Source: Adineta vaga | Lineage: Eukaryota; Rotifera | NCBI GenBank assembly: GCA_021613535.1 | Contig: CP075494.1 | Span: 14,322,001 to 14,386,000 of the forward strand | DNA: 64,000 nt | Reading direction: 5' to 3' | Shown here: piece after piece, positions 1-13,724 of the stretch | How the letters are laid out: each line of letters begins with the position of its first letter | How positions within the stretch are numbered: the first letter of the stretch is position 1 | The notes under the pieces: generated by a model | What the model was told of the DNA's origin: nothing | Database searches by the model: none | What the model saw: only the letters and a program-made list of their open reading frames with translations | Translations under genes and position numbers: made by a program

Positions 1-564
1 CGAAAATAAGAGCGTGAGAGAGAGAGTAATACACTCGTCAGAATGAATAAGAAGAAAGAACGAAAGAAATATTGGTTTGTTATTTGCTATTGAAATATAA
101 CACTGCAACGAATATTATTCATGAATCATTTATGACATCAAGGTATCAATGGATATATCGTTACATTTCAAGGCTACTTGATGATTTAGAAGAGAGAGCG
201 AAAAAGAAAACAAAGGTATTTTCACCAATCATTCTGATAATATATGTATTATTGATGTATTTTGTTTATGGTATGGGATACATAGGGTAGAAATCGAACA
301 TTAAAATTGTCCTGTGCATTAATGACGCATATACCGTAAAACTAGATTTGAGTGTAGAATATTATACGAGTTATTCACTTGTTCGATTTTATGTTATGTT
401 ATCGAACGATATATAAATAGAAAAGAAAACGTTTGATTGAAATCCATTGAATAGAACAGAAACTATTAATAAAATACATTAAAAATATCAATTATTTCAA
501 ATAGTTACAATGAAATTCTATATGAATATTGATGTCTATTTTGTAAAGAAAATATCTAATGTCT
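1..564. other. Left-edge region without an assignable gene
   Basis: This stretch lies 3' of CCDC39 and upstream of nothing complete. A short open frame on + (ATG near 132, stop at 288-290) would encode about 50 residues with a basic patch followed by a hydrophobic run, but there is no homology I recognise and it may be chance. A TATA-like tatataaa lies near 411-418. The rest is AT-rich spacer. Confidence 0.4.
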
Positions 565-3500
565 TTAGCGAACCACACGTTTAGCTGATGAGGTTGATGA
601 TGAACTAGCCGTTGATGAACCACGTGATGATGCTCTTTGTTGTCGTGGTCCAGTTCCACTTGGTGGTCTTGATCCATCTAAATTTGTACGAGAAACATAA
701 AAAGAAAAGAAGAGAATTGTTAATTATTTACCTAAACCAAGTTGTACTGAGCTAACAGGAATTGGCTGTCGTGTTGTTGATGAACGTGATTGTTGAGAGA
801 TCGAACTACGTGTTGAACTTGAACGTACACTTGAAGGAGTACTTGCGATACTTGATAAATTATCCAAATGAGACTAAAAATTCTCACATATGAAATAATA
901 AATATACAGAAAAGAATAATCTACTTGTTCTTTCAACATATTATAACAATGTTTAGCATCGGGATCACCTGAAACAGTTTGATCAATAATTGCATCAAGT
1001 TTTTTATTAAATTCTTTCAAAAGACGATATTCAAAATCGCTCTCTTCAATCAATGGTTCTGCTTGACGACGTGCAGTTCGAACAGCTCTTTTATTCGTCG
1101 CAGTCTAAAACACAGATTTTTTAAAATCTAGTTTTTCAATTTCATTCACATTGAAAAAGACAATTGACATACACTCTTGTCCGCACGAGCTAGTTTTTCA
1201 TCCATTTCTTTCAAATCATTTTCTAATTTTTTCATTTGTGCTTGTTTATCACCATTAACATCAAAACTTGTACTTTGAACAGTACTTAAATCTCGAAGTG
1301 CACGTTCCGTATGCTAAAAAAATCGAAGAATTAAAGAAAAAGAGAAAAGCTTTGCTAAAAATTTTTACTTTCAAATCATTGATAATATTTTCCACTTGTT
1401 TTCGTTTTGCTCGAACTCGATCTGTTAAATGCCGTGATTGTTCTTCTAATTCTTCCATTCGAGCCATTTCATCACCTAAATTATCAATCAATGATATGAA
1501 TAATAATCTCATTCTTCATGGAAATCTTTACTTGATTCAGGTAGTTTTTTGTACGATTGTTTTGTTTGACCGTTTCCACTATTGATAACACGTAATGTAT
1601 TTTGTAATGCTAATAATTCTTGTTCTGCTTTACGATTCTTCGCATCTAATTCATCACCAGCCCGTTGTAATTCTTCTTTTTCTTGTGCAGCCTAAAAACA
1701 TATGCATAGAATTTCTTTTGTTTTCGTATGTATTTCATTACTTTAATGACATAATATGTTTGGGATGTTTCTTCTTCATTTGCACCTTCAGGTGGTGCCA
1801 TCGAAATGTTGACAATTTCATATCTATAGACAAAAATATACGAATTTGTTTGTTTTTGAAAATACAAAACAAATTAAATCGGCAACCTTTTTTTTAATTT
1901 TTCAATTTTAGAAATTCGATCATGTAATTGTGCTGATACTTCAGCTTTTCGTCCATCTTCATCACGTAATTGTTGACGAAGTGTTGTTTGATGTATTGCA
2001 ACTTCACTTCGACGTTCTTTAATTGCCTATAGAAAACAATCAAGAGAATGTAATCTAACTATTCTTCGAAATCTTATTTACTGTTTGAAGTTGTAATTGA
2101 CGTGTTTCAAGATTCATAACATTATCTGCTTTTGAATTGAGTAACGAACGAAGACGTTTAATTTCAGTACGCATTAAATGTTCGTCAACCAATGAATTCT
2201 AAAGATTTAAATTGATTATTTTAATCTTCGAAAGTTTTATCTCGTACTTCTTTTTCTTCATTTAATTTTCTTAGCAATCGCTGAGCATTATCAGCATGTA
2301 ATTCTAATTCTTCGATTTTCTTTGTTTCATTCTTCTTATCACGATCAATATCACTTATATATTTCATTAAACGTCGTGTTTCTTCTTCGATTTTCTTACG
2401 TTGATCATTCAACATGGAAAAATCATCACGTTTACGTTGTAATTCGACTTCTAATTCACTTATTTTTCGTTCAAGCATTGCTTGTTCTTCCGTACTCTTT
2501 TCACCTTGCATACGATTGATACGACGTTCAAGAGATTGCATTTCAAAATCCTAAAAACAAGACAATAAAAAACAAATCAAAAGTAATTGAGAAATTCATA
2601 CCTGATGATAAAGAACTTCTTGTTGTTTTAAAGCTTCATGATCTAATCTATGTGTTTTAAGTTCTAAATTTGTCAATGTAACAACTGAACCATTAATTTC
2701 TGCTTCTAAATTTTTCTCTTTTGCTTTGTAATCAAATACTTCTTGTGTAATTTTAAACATTCGTTCGGATAACATTTTCAATTCACTATTCAATGCCATT
2801 TCACGTTCTTGTTCATCCAAATATAATTTATCCATTTTATTTGCTTTTTCTTCGGCCGTATATTTTGTATCTAAGATTTCACGTTTTTTATCGATTAATT
2901 CACCTTGACGAACTTTAACATCTTCAAGATATTGTCGACGTTCAGTTAATTGTTTTTTCATTTGTGCTAAAGTTGCATTTGCGGCTTCACGATCTTTTTC
3001 TGTACGTTTAACAACACGTCGTAAACCTGATAACTAAATATCATCGAATTCGTATTGAATAATTCAATACAGATAAACTTACTTCATTTTCATATAAAAG
3101 ACGACCTCTTTCCGCATCATCATATTGTGAACGCAATTTGGCTGCCTGTCGTTCAGCCATAGACATTTGTAATTGACGTTCACTGTTATTTCGTTGTTCA
3201 TTATTGTAAAATTCTCGTTTTTCAATGATTTGTTCTTCAACAGTACGTGCATCAGCTTTAAGTTTAACCAATTGCTGTTGAAAAAGAAGAATAGATTTGT
3301 TTAAAAAATCTCAATTCAACTTACAGCCGCTAATAAATCAATATCACGATCACGTTGATGCCTTAAAAAACATAAATCGACATTCGATTCTTAAAAACGA
3401 ATGATATGGGTTATAGTCTTACATTTGGTCGATAATATCTTCCCATCGTGCCAATAATTCTTGTCGATGTTTATGGGAACGTCGAAAGTTACTGGCAGTT

Positions 3501-4401
3501 TTATCAAGTTCGACCTATTGAAGAAAGAAAATAATTTTTTGAAATAAAATAGTTAAAAATATCTCTTTACTTGAATACTAGTGGTATCCATAATTTCACT
3601 TTCAACTGCACGCTTTTTCTTATTCGATTCTTCAGTCATACGTTCGATTTTCAGCATCAACTCCTATTTTAAATCAAATAAATTTACAGATTGCAATACA
3701 GTTTGATATTCTTACTTTCACTTTTGCTTCATCTTGTCTAGTATATTTCATTAATGCCATAACATCTTCATCCTTTTGTGCGGATTCTTCAAGCCAGGCT
3801 TCTAATGCTTGTTGATCCCATTTGATTTGTGCTTTCATCTCATCCAATGATTGATTGACACGAAAAACTTCATCCTGAAATGAATTGATTATGCCTCTTT
3901 TTTATCAATGAAAATTTGAATTTGATTCTACCGCTAAACCACTTTTACGATCTTTAATCGTTGTGATTTCATTTTCAACTCGTAAAATATCTTGTTTTAA
4001 TCGACCCATTTCACGTTCATTGAGCATTTTCATGTGCTCTTCTGTTTGAACTTCATGTTTACGTGCATTGAACAGTCTCTACAATTGAGAAAAAACAGCA
4101 AAGATTTGTTTTCAAGTAACACTCTATTGATTTCTACTTGTGTTGTTCCTAATTCGTCTTGAACATTCTTTAGATGATCTTCTAACATATGAATCTTAGT
4201 AACGTTTTCATCGAGATCACTTTGTGTTAATTGAACACGACGTTGCTTTGTTTCAATCTAAAATTACGATTTCATTTATAGAGAAATATAAAATATTATT
4301 CATACCTTAGATTCTAATTCTCGATTTTCAGCATTTGGAATACGTGGTGCAAGAGCTGGTCCAAGTCCATTGAATTCTTCTAGTTGATAATTGGTACTCA
4401 T
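565..4401 (-). CDS. CCDC39: CCDC39 (FAP59) ciliary 96-nm ruler coiled-coil protein
   Basis: Motile-cilium axonemal protein. In the family it pairs with CCDC40 to form the 96-nm ruler that positions inner dynein arms and radial spokes. The product is almost all coiled coil with about twenty exons split by ~55-nt introns; estimated length is roughly 900 residues, close to the ~940 of vertebrate CCDC39. The start (CAT at 4399-4401) gives [10 protein letters not shown] followed by a short segment before the coil, as in the family. Diagnostic blocks are the MAPPEG...QTYYVIK segment (exon near 1750-1830) and the ALKQQEVLY...RRINRMQGE segment (2500-2640), both strongly like human CCDC39. The C-terminus (565-880) is a low-complexity Ser/Arg tail, also as in human. 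Exon joins were read by eye. Divergent from the neighbouring RING gene, with 269 bp between starts. Confidence 0.93.
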
Positions 4402-4670
4402 TGTGTTTTTAATAGAAAAATTTACAAAAAAAAAAGAAATTCTAATGTCTTGTTTTGATCGTTCGTATCGAAGTGAAACAGGCAAACAATAAGAATGAAG
4501 GCATCATGGAGAAATTCATCGTCATGGTAAAATCTTTCTTCGAGGAGAAAAAGTATCGTATTGGTTGATTTTAACCAATCGTTGGAAATAAATTGAATCA
4601 TACAGAATGAGTTCTCTTCTCTTGCTCATTGTTTTACTCATGGTAACTTGATTGAATTCGATCGATTTCT

Positions 4671-7085
4671 ATGGCTAGTAATCCAGAATTTCGAAGAGTT
4701 GTGAATTATACTGATCTTGAAGTATTACTTGAATGTATGAGATATACATTTCAATTGTCTTGACATTGTCTATATCTTTAAATTCTCTTCTAGGTCCGTT
4801 ATGTCTTGATCGATTCGATCAACCTCGTACGCTTTTGCAATCATATATTTCAACTTCTTGTATTCTGAATATCTATTTAGGTCTGATACCATGTGGCCAT
4901 ACATATTGTACAAAATGTTTAAATGAATTATGTGCAGGGAATGATGCAATTATCTGTCCACAATGTCGAAGACAACATGATGTACCTTCTGCGGGTATCA
5001 ATGTTTTTCCTCGAAATTTATCATATCAACAATTACTTGATATTAGAACAGAACAATTAGTATCAACACGACAATGTCAGGTAATATTCTATAATGAGTG
5101 AAAAAATGCATTTGTTTTGAAAGCTATTAACGATGAATTCTTACTTCATAGGTGTGTGATAAAAAACGTGCCTTTTCCGATTGTCTACATTGTCATAAAG
5201 CTGTTTGTCTTGATTGTAAGCGAATACATCGACAAGAACTAACAACAACAACAGACACACTTCTCATGAATCTATCAGAATCAACGGATCTTTGCAAAGG
5301 TTTTAATTTCAGTCGAAATATTTTGTAAAATCTTATTTGACTTATTCTATTCAGATATGTTGGGTACAGAAGTAACGGCTTTTTTAACCCATTGTGATGA
5401 AGTAAAAAAACAAATTTCAACATATGCAAAAGAAATGATTGATTTAATCAAACAACAAGAGAATCAATTGAGTTATGAATTAGATGACATGATTGCCCAG
5501 CAATTAGAGTAATGAATTGATGGATAAAACTGAATCTTATTGTGTTTTTTTCTTTCTAGAGGATCTAAAAAAACTCTTTTACGATTTGAAAAAAGTAAAG
5601 AAGAAATTGGTAAATTTGTTCGATCATCTAAACAGAAAATTGCTCGGTAAGAAAACGCTATGAGAAATATTCAGGATGATTATTTTGTAAAATTCCAATC
5701 AACAGAAATGAATCTCTTCTGGATGAACAATATATTGAAATTCAAAATAATATCACTAAACATTTAACGACAATACAAAATGTTATAACAAATCTGAAAC
5801 AAAAACGAAAAGATGTAAAGTTTGATCAATCAATTGTTTTCATTTATAACTTTCTTTGTTCAGATTATTTTTACACCAGCTCTTCGTCGACAAGATCGTC
5901 TTGGTGAATTAAGTCTCACTTCAATGGTTTCCCCAACAGATCATCCGACATCTCCATCAATGACTATTGATGATAATAAAAATCCTCAAGAACAACAACA
6001 ACAACAACAGCAGCAGCAACTAGCACCAATATCTGGAGTTCGGGAAGTTGGAAAATGGGGAAATGGACCATTGGAATTTTGGTGTCCATGTGGTTTAGCA
6101 ATTACACGCAATAATGAACATCTGATTGTTGTTGATAGTTGGAATCATCGAATACAGGTTTGTTCTTGCTATTGAATAAAAACAAAATCAGAATATATTT
6201 TCTTTTTCAATATATAGATGCTCACAATCAATGGTCAATTTATTCGTACAACATCTGGTACGAAAGGATCTGGACTTGATGAATTGAATAACCCACGTGA
6301 TGTTTGTATAAATACTACTAATGAATGGCTTATTGTATCGGATTCGGGTAATCATCGATTAGTTGTTTATGATATAAATCAATTTCAAGTTCAACGCATA
6401 ATTGGTGGAAATGAATCTCAATTAAATCTACATTTACCTTTTGGAATTTGTTGTGATGAAAATGATTCGTTGTATGTTTGTGATCGTGGAAATAATCGAA
6501 TTGTTGTTGTACGTTTTAATGATGGAATGTTTCTTCGACAATGGGGACGAAAAGGTGCTCAACACGGTGAATTTAATACACCAGACTTTATATGTTGTCG
6601 ACAAAATATTGTAGCTGTATCAGATTTTAATAATCATCGAATACAAGTATTTACATTAAATGGACAATTTCTTTTTACATTTGGAAAAATAGGAATGGGT
6701 GATGTTGGAGAATTTCGATATCCCAGAGGAATTGCCATTGATGATGAAGGATATTTTATAGTAAAAAGATTCTTTTTTTTCTTCTCTAAGATTTCTTCTC
6801 TACCAAAATATTTGATTTTAGGTCGCTGATTGGATGAACAACCGTTTACAGGTACAAAAAGTAACTGATGGTGTGACGTGTGATATGTTTTACTTGATAT
6901 TTTAGTTATTCACACCCAATGGAGAACTTTCTGCAATTGTTAGTGATAAAAATTCAGATACATCTAAGGATGAATTAACACCTTTCAAAGTTGCATTTGA
7001 TCGACCAATTGGTATAACTGTTTCCAGTCAAGGTGTAGTTTTCGTTACGGAATGGGGTCGATCACATCGAATTATTGTTTATTAA
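4671..7085 (+). CDS. TRIM-NHL protein: RING finger E3 ligase with six NHL repeats (NHL-1/TRIM32-like)
   Basis: Probable ubiquitin E3 ligase with a C-terminal NHL beta-propeller for RNA or protein binding. The N-terminus, after removing two ~53-nt introns inside the RING, reads CPLCLDRF...PCGHTYCTKCL...CPQCRR, a C3HC4 RING finger. The following VPSAGINVFPRNLSYQQLLDI linker resembles C. elegans NHL-1. Next comes an atypical Cys/His cluster (CDKKRAFSDCLHCHKAVCLDC, 5155-5220) where a B-box would sit, a helical/coiled segment, a polyQ run (about 5990-6020), then about six NHL repeats from 6030 to 7080 with the typical VVDSWNHRIQ, VSDSGNHRLVVY and VCDRGNNRIVV blade motifs. Around ten short introns. 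Stop TAA at 7083-7085. The exact TRIM subfamily is uncertain; the RING-NHL architecture is not. Confidence 0.88.
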
Positions 7086-7777
7086 ATATATGTTTGCACC
7101 AGTGATTTTCTTTCCTTCTTTTGTAGACTTATTTTCTTATATTTATATACATTCATTTATCTTGAACTTTATCCGTCCAAAAATCAATCATTTCAAATCA
7201 ATTTATTAGAAACATTTGCTTTGTAGTATTAGTATATTATAATAAAATCTTTTCGAAGCTTTGTTATAAACAATAGAAAAACAATGAGAATTGATGTACT
7301 TTATCTCATGTTCGACTAGTATCTTTTCGAACTACAACAATTAAAATCCACAAGGAATTATATCATTTGTCTATACAAATGAGTTTTACATCGAAATATG
7401 AAATAATAAAGAATATGTTTGGTAATGCCATTGTCATCTATTTTAAATAATAAGATATGTTTTCGGGGAAAAAAAACGTTTTCAACGACAACCAAAAAAC
7501 TGAATGAAAATCAACGTAAATAAAATGTCTATACTACTAAGAAATGATAAAATAAAAAAACCGAATTAACAAAAAAACGGATGAAACGAATATAACGAAA
7601 AAATCTACAAAACACACTCTCTTTAGGTGAGATCTCTTTGCATTGATAAAATATTCATCGAAAGAAAAAGAAATTCAACATTTTCTTTTTCTTCGTTGTA
7701 CTTTTTAGGAAAAAAAAGAAAAGAACTTGAATCCTTCTCATTTCATTGAGAAGAATTGTTTGAATTGTTCTTTCATT
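7086..7777. other. Convergent 3' intergenic spacer
   Basis: A 692-bp AT-rich gap between the stops of the TRIM-NHL gene (+) and the MAP kinase gene (-). An aataaaat polyadenylation-type signal lies about 150 bp after the + stop (near 7240). No gene, repeat or RNA was recognised. Confidence 0.6.
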
Positions 7778-9240
<1,463 letters not shown>

Positions 9241-10192
9241 AACCACAAAATGTAAATCGAGTAAAAATATCAGTTGTTCAATATGACCGTACTTAGTCGA
9301 TTTTCTTCTTGCTTATATTTATCGATAGGAAGAGAAGAAGAGAAAATTTTCTATCTTAACACATATGATGATTATTCTTCGATCGAATCGTATGTATAGA
9401 AAATCCAGGCATATATTTACAATGAAACATAATAGAAACGACCGAGTACAAACAAGGTATCTTTGTATATTATTCACTATGTCTTTTCAAACTAAGAAGA
9501 CAATTATTGTGATTCAATGTATGGATATTTTCTTGTAATAAGAAAGTCTTCGTTCGAAATTGATGAGTGAAAAGATTAGATAAATTTATCGTTCGTTTAA
9601 TATATTTATCAAAATCATATTAAAAAACGATTGATTTGTTACTTAAAATACGTCCAATAAAAGCAATTTTTCGCTTTTTAATAACTGTGAAATAAACAGA
9701 AAATCGTTTTCTTTTTTTTTTGTGTCGTCTATCATTCATCTTGATATATAATAGAAAAACGAAACACAATTATCAAGAAACGTCCTTTCTTTTTGTGTCT
9801 ACTATATAGTCATTTACACATAAATAAAGTTACTCATCAGAGTCTATGTTATCAGTTCACATGAACCGAGTTATACTTGTACTTTTGCTGAATGTTAATA
9901 CACGTCAAGAAGAAGAGAAGTTAATCGAATAGTAATTCGAAATCTAAGTATGTGTTGATGGATAGTAGCGCTATTTTACTATTGGATTGAAAGTATTTGT
10001 TGGATCAAACAAGATAGGTAAGTAGGTAAGAAGGGATATGATGATAACTTGATTTTTTGATTATTTATTTCTTGTTTTTTAATACTTGAATATAAGCTTT
10101 GATCATTGAAATCAGTTTCTAGATCTTTTATAGCGCTTCGTGCGCCATCGATACTTTTGAATATACTCACTTGATCAACGAAAAACGACGAT
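9241..10192. other. Divergent intergenic region
   Basis: 952 bp between the divergent starts of the MAP kinase (-) and the RRM gene (+). It is AT-rich with homopolymer T/A runs. Both promoters must lie here, but no clear TATA pair or repeat was identified. Confidence 0.5.
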
Positions 10193-12001
10193 ATGAGTTT
10201 AGAACGGGATCGAAGCAATAATAATAGATCATCACGTTATCATGATTATTTAATAAAACTTCGAGGAATATCTTGTTCATCAACAAAAGATGATATTAAA
10301 AAGTTTCTTCATCGTAAGTTATTCAAAACTGATTAAAAAGATGATTTTCAACTTTGTTTTTGTTTTAGCATGTCGAATTGTGAATATTTATTTATTTAAT
10401 AATAAAGATAAATCATCAGGTGAATGTTTAGTTGATCTACAATCAGAAACAGATGTTCGAAATGCATTAGAAAAAACGAATCAATATTTGGAAAGTCGCT
10501 ATATTGAAAGTAATATTATGAGTTAAATCGGGATATCGAATTCAATTTTTTATATGATTTAGTTTTTCGATCGACGAATTATGAATATAATTTCTTTATA
10601 AAAAATAAAGGAACTATTTTATGGCGTGAACCTGTTCTTCGGATGAATGGTCTTCCATATAGTTGTACAATGGGTGATGTACAACTATTTTTCAAAAGTA
10701 TTGAAAACGTAGAACTATTGTCTTTGTTGTTTTAATGAAAAAAATCTTTTAGATATTGAAATTGCTCGAAATGGTATTTATATTACACGTGATATGTCGG
10801 ATAATGCATTGGGTGGTGGATATGTGGCATTTGTTAGTATGGATAATGCCTATAAAGCAATTGATCTTTATAATCAAAAACGTATTGAACACAGGTTCGG
10901 CTCTTCCGAAAAAATATAGAAGGAGAGTTAGGTGAGAAATGAGGTGTGTTGATCACAATGGTGCTGTCGACATCGTTGTCAGGTAGAGACTAACAAATTT
11001 ATATCGTGAAATATGTGTATCTTCGTTATTTGTTTGTCTCATGAATGTTTTTTTTTGATTATCAAAGAATATTTTCTTTTTTATTAAGGTATATTGAATT
11101 GATTCCATCGACGTATGATGAAGCAGAAAAAGCAATTACGAATGATGCATACTTGAATTCTAAACGATTTTCAGGTGAAGATCAAGATGAAACAAAGAAA
11201 ACAAATATAAAACGAAGTCGTAGTAATCGACAATCACGATCAGATAGTCGAGGTAAATCAATGATTCAATTCCTATTTGTTTAATTGAATTTTTATTGAA
11301 TAAAAAAGATCATCATTATCGATCAGTGAAACGTCGTTCAACATCAATTTCTCCTCGATCACGAACTCATCGTAAAATGAATGATTTAGAAAGTCGAATA
11401 GACATTCATTTATTGAATAGGTTCACAAAATCATCATCGACAAAGTCATAGTCGAAGTCCAATTCGTCGTTCATCACCAGTACCGAATGAAAATGGTGAA
11501 TATTTAATTAAAATGCGTGGTATGCCTTATACAGTCGTTGAAAGTGATATTTGTCAGGTAGATTTTTTTCTTTGGAAAATATTTTCCTATAAAATATTAT
11601 TAGTTCTTTCCATCAACTTGTCAACCGGTGCGCATTGATATTATACAAGATCGTCGTTTGAAACGTCCTAATGGTGATGGTCATGTTTATTTTAGTACGA
11701 AAGAAGAAGTTATTGAAGCAATGAAATGTGATAGAAAATATATGGGTAAAAAACAATCGTTGTTTGTTTTTCTATGATTCTGAAAAAGAATATCGTTTAG
11801 GTAATCGTTATATCGAACTTTATAATACTTCAATTCGTCATTCTTCATCGAGCAATCGACGTAGTGATACTCCTCCTCATTCATCTCGTTCTCGTTCTCG
11901 GTCGAAAACAAAAACTGATAATCTAAGTCGATCACGAAGTATGTTTTTCTTTTCCACTAATTACCCATTTGATTTCATTCAATCGTCTAGGTCAATCATA
12001 A
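10193..12001 (+). CDS. RNA-binding protein with three RRMs and RS-rich segments (hnRNP H/F-ESRP-like)
   Basis: Probable splicing regulator. Start ATG 10193-10195 (MSLERDRSNNN). RRM1 (10240-10540, split by an intron after FLH) contains IKLRGISCSST...CRIVNIYLF and ends in the RYIEIF signature typical of quasi-RRMs of hnRNP H/F, GRSF1 and ESRP. RRM2 (about 10620-11140) has LRMNGLPYSCTMGDVQLFF...GGGYVAFVS...RYIEL. RRM3 (about 11500-11830) has IKMRGMPYTVVESDICQFF...DGHVYFST...NRYIEL. Between RRM2 and RRM3, and at the C-terminus, lie Arg/Ser-rich stretches (SRSNRQSRSDSR; SRSRSRSKTKT). The likely last join is at 11940/11990, giving a short SQS ending with TAA 11999-12001; reading through instead gives a slightly longer hydrophobic tail. 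About nine short introns. Confidence 0.85.
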
Positions 12002-12030
12002 CAATGAATGTATAAATACAGGAATAAAAC

Positions 12031-12243
12031 AAAAAAGAATTTTCTGGATACTATTTTTCTTGAGGAAGTCTTTTCTTTTTCTATTACGTTCATTTCTACT
12101 CAATTCGAGTGTGATATATTGGCTAACCTTTAATTTGTTTATTTATTAAAATTAATTTGGGATCGTTTTATTTTGTTTTTCTGTTTGATTTCACAATAAA
12201 ATAAAATAAAAGAGAAAAAATCTTATCATTTCATATGAAATAT
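12031..12243. repeat. Direct repeat R1a (~213 bp)
   Basis: Starts at an A-run followed by gaattttctgg and ends near catatgaaatatg. It is repeated in the same orientation at 12833-13045 with about 90% identity by eye, including the shared aataaaataaaataaaagag block. The pair brackets a decayed esterase fragment. No protein is evident. Confidence 0.85.
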
Positions 12244-12297
12244 GATTTCTTCAGTTGTTACTGGAATTTATTCGAAGGGCTTTGATCTGAGAATAAA

Positions 12298-12830
12298 TCT
12301 TTATGAAGATGTGGTCAAGTTTTTTTTATCGGAAGCTTCAAGGAATGATACAACATGGATTAAGATTTTGAAAACAAGAACATATGTTTTGACTATTTTT
12401 TCGTTTGTTTTTGTTCTTTCTGTCATAAAACTTGTACCAATACTTTTAAAAAAACTTTGAAATATATTTAGAGACTATTTGAGGAGCATTGGTGTGGATG
12501 AATTGATGCACAATGCCCTCTATAGTCCACGATAATTTTCTATCAATCGTGTTTTTCTTACCAGAATTTCTGTTCATTTTCTTTCAATCTATCATCTATA
12601 CTAAGAGCTTGCTCTCTATTTACCGTAAAAATATCCATGCAATTGACACTGTTGTCATAGTATTTCGTGATTGAATATGATCGAAACTGAATTCATCATT
12701 TTCCAGATAACTATTAGATATTTCTATCTTTAATTACAATGCATATTTATTGAAGAAAGGAATGATAACATTCACTGTTGCATTAAATACAGGCTAAGAG
12801 ATTAATAAATCCTGTACCTACATAATTCAG
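12298..12830 (-). pseudogene. Esterase relic: 3' flank and internally deleted last exon
   Basis: Read on the - strand, this segment starts with cataattatgtag-like intron end sequence and the first ~25 nt of the last esterase exon (gaggctaagag... on +), then jumps directly to the final ~35 nt of that exon (gaatgataaca...tgcattaaatac on +), so roughly 400 nt of coding sequence are missing. It then continues through about 480 nt homologous to the DNA immediately 3' of esterase copy 2 (54647-55160, inverted). It is closer to copy 2 than to copy 1, because copy 1 lacks that 3' flank. The small + open frame at 12242-12460 lies inside this flank homology and is not a gene. Confidence 0.85.
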
Positions 12831-12832
12831 AA

Positions 12833-13045
12833 AAAAAAAGAATTTTCTGGGTACTATTTTTCTGAAGGAAGTCTTTTCTTTTTCTACTACATTCATTTCT
12901 ACTGAATTCGAGTGTGATATATTCACTAATTTTTAATTTGTTTATTTATCAAAATTAATTCGAGATCGTTTTATTTTGTTTTTCTATTTGATTTCACAAT
13001 AAAATAAAATAAAAGAGAAAAAATCTTATCATTTCTTATGAAATA
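12833..13045. repeat. Direct repeat R1b (~213 bp)
   Basis: Second member of the R1 pair. It abuts the esterase relic on its left and ends about 85 bp before the lamin-tail gene. Its first ~90 bp also loosely resemble intron 2 of esterase copy 1 (the attttct... and tcatttctactgaat blocks near 15700-15760), which suggests that R1 began as part of an esterase gene. Confidence 0.8.
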
Positions 13046-13050
13046 TATAA
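13043..13050 (+). promoter_or_regulatory. TATA-like element before the lamin-tail gene
   Basis: The sequence tatataaa sits at the right end of R1b, 81 bp before the ATG at 13131. In R1a the same place reads atatgatt, so only R1b carries the intact box. Function is inferred from position only. Confidence 0.4.
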
Positions 13051-13130
13051 ATACTGATAAAAAATAATATCAACCTTCTTTTTTCATTGATTATCACTAT
13101 GACAATTTAATCAAAAAAGAAAACTTTCAC

Positions 13131-13724
13131 ATGGAAAAAGTTGTTTTCGATTACTTACGTTTACTTGATATTGATCCAACTGGTTCATTTCTTCGATTAA
13201 TCAATTTTTCTCATGAAAAATCTCTTGATCTTAAGAACATAACTATTCAACAAGTGAATGACAATGATCAAGTATTAAATTCATATACATTTCATCCACA
13301 AACACGATCTCTATTACGTCATGATGAAATCGTTACTATTTATTCGAATAATTATCGACAAATGAAATTTGATAATGAACCTTATATGTTCATTGCTCAA
13401 GACATTTCACGATGGTCGATCAATGATGACATTCAAACAAAACTTTCTTTCAAGAACATCATTTTTCATTCACAAAATTTAAGCAGAGCAAATCCAAATG
13501 ATATTCCATTCCTTTTCATTCAAAATTCAATTGATTCAACACAAATACCAACTAAAACTAAATTTCATTCAAATCAATATGGAGAATTCCATTTTCCTTA
13601 TTGTTTATCTACTGAGAATGTCGTCAATCCACATACCCGCGGTATTGATCAAAAACTTCGCAAAAAAAGTGTCAACAATTTCGATTCATATCCAAGACGA
13701 TTGACTACTACACCTAAAATATAA
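13131..13724 (+). CDS. Lamin-tail-domain protein (LTD only), intronless
   Basis: 197 residues in a single open frame. Residues about 12-105 match the lamin-tail immunoglobulin-like fold: DPTGSFLRLINFS, then LDLKNITIQQ, a YTFHP strand, and a DEIVTIYS strand corresponding to the GxxVTIWA block of lamins. The remaining ~90 residues are polar and basic with no domain I recognise. There is no lamin rod, no nuclear localisation signal of the usual form and no CaaX box (it ends PKI), so it is not a lamin but resembles stand-alone LTD proteins such as LMNTD1. TATA-like box upstream at 13043. Function unknown. Confidence 0.75.
   Translation: MEKVVFDYLRLLDIDPTGSFLRLINFSHEKSLDLKNITIQQVNDNDQVLNSYTFHPQTRSLLRHDEIVTIYSNNYRQMKFDNEPYMFIAQDISRWSINDDIQTKLSFKNIIFHSQNLSRANPNDIPFLFIQNSIDSTQIPTKTKFHSNQYGEFHFPYCLSTENVVNPHTRGIDQKLRKKSVNNFDSYPRRLTTTPKI

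Noticed and set aside
132-290. Possible small membrane protein at the left edge
   Set aside because: Only ~50 codons, no homology recognised, and the frame's upstream part opens with a non-ATG codon.
12242-12460. Open frame of ~72 codons on + that could be a small membrane protein
   Set aside because: It lies within the inverted homology to the 3' flank of esterase copy 2, and the matching region at 55000-55160 does not keep the frame open.
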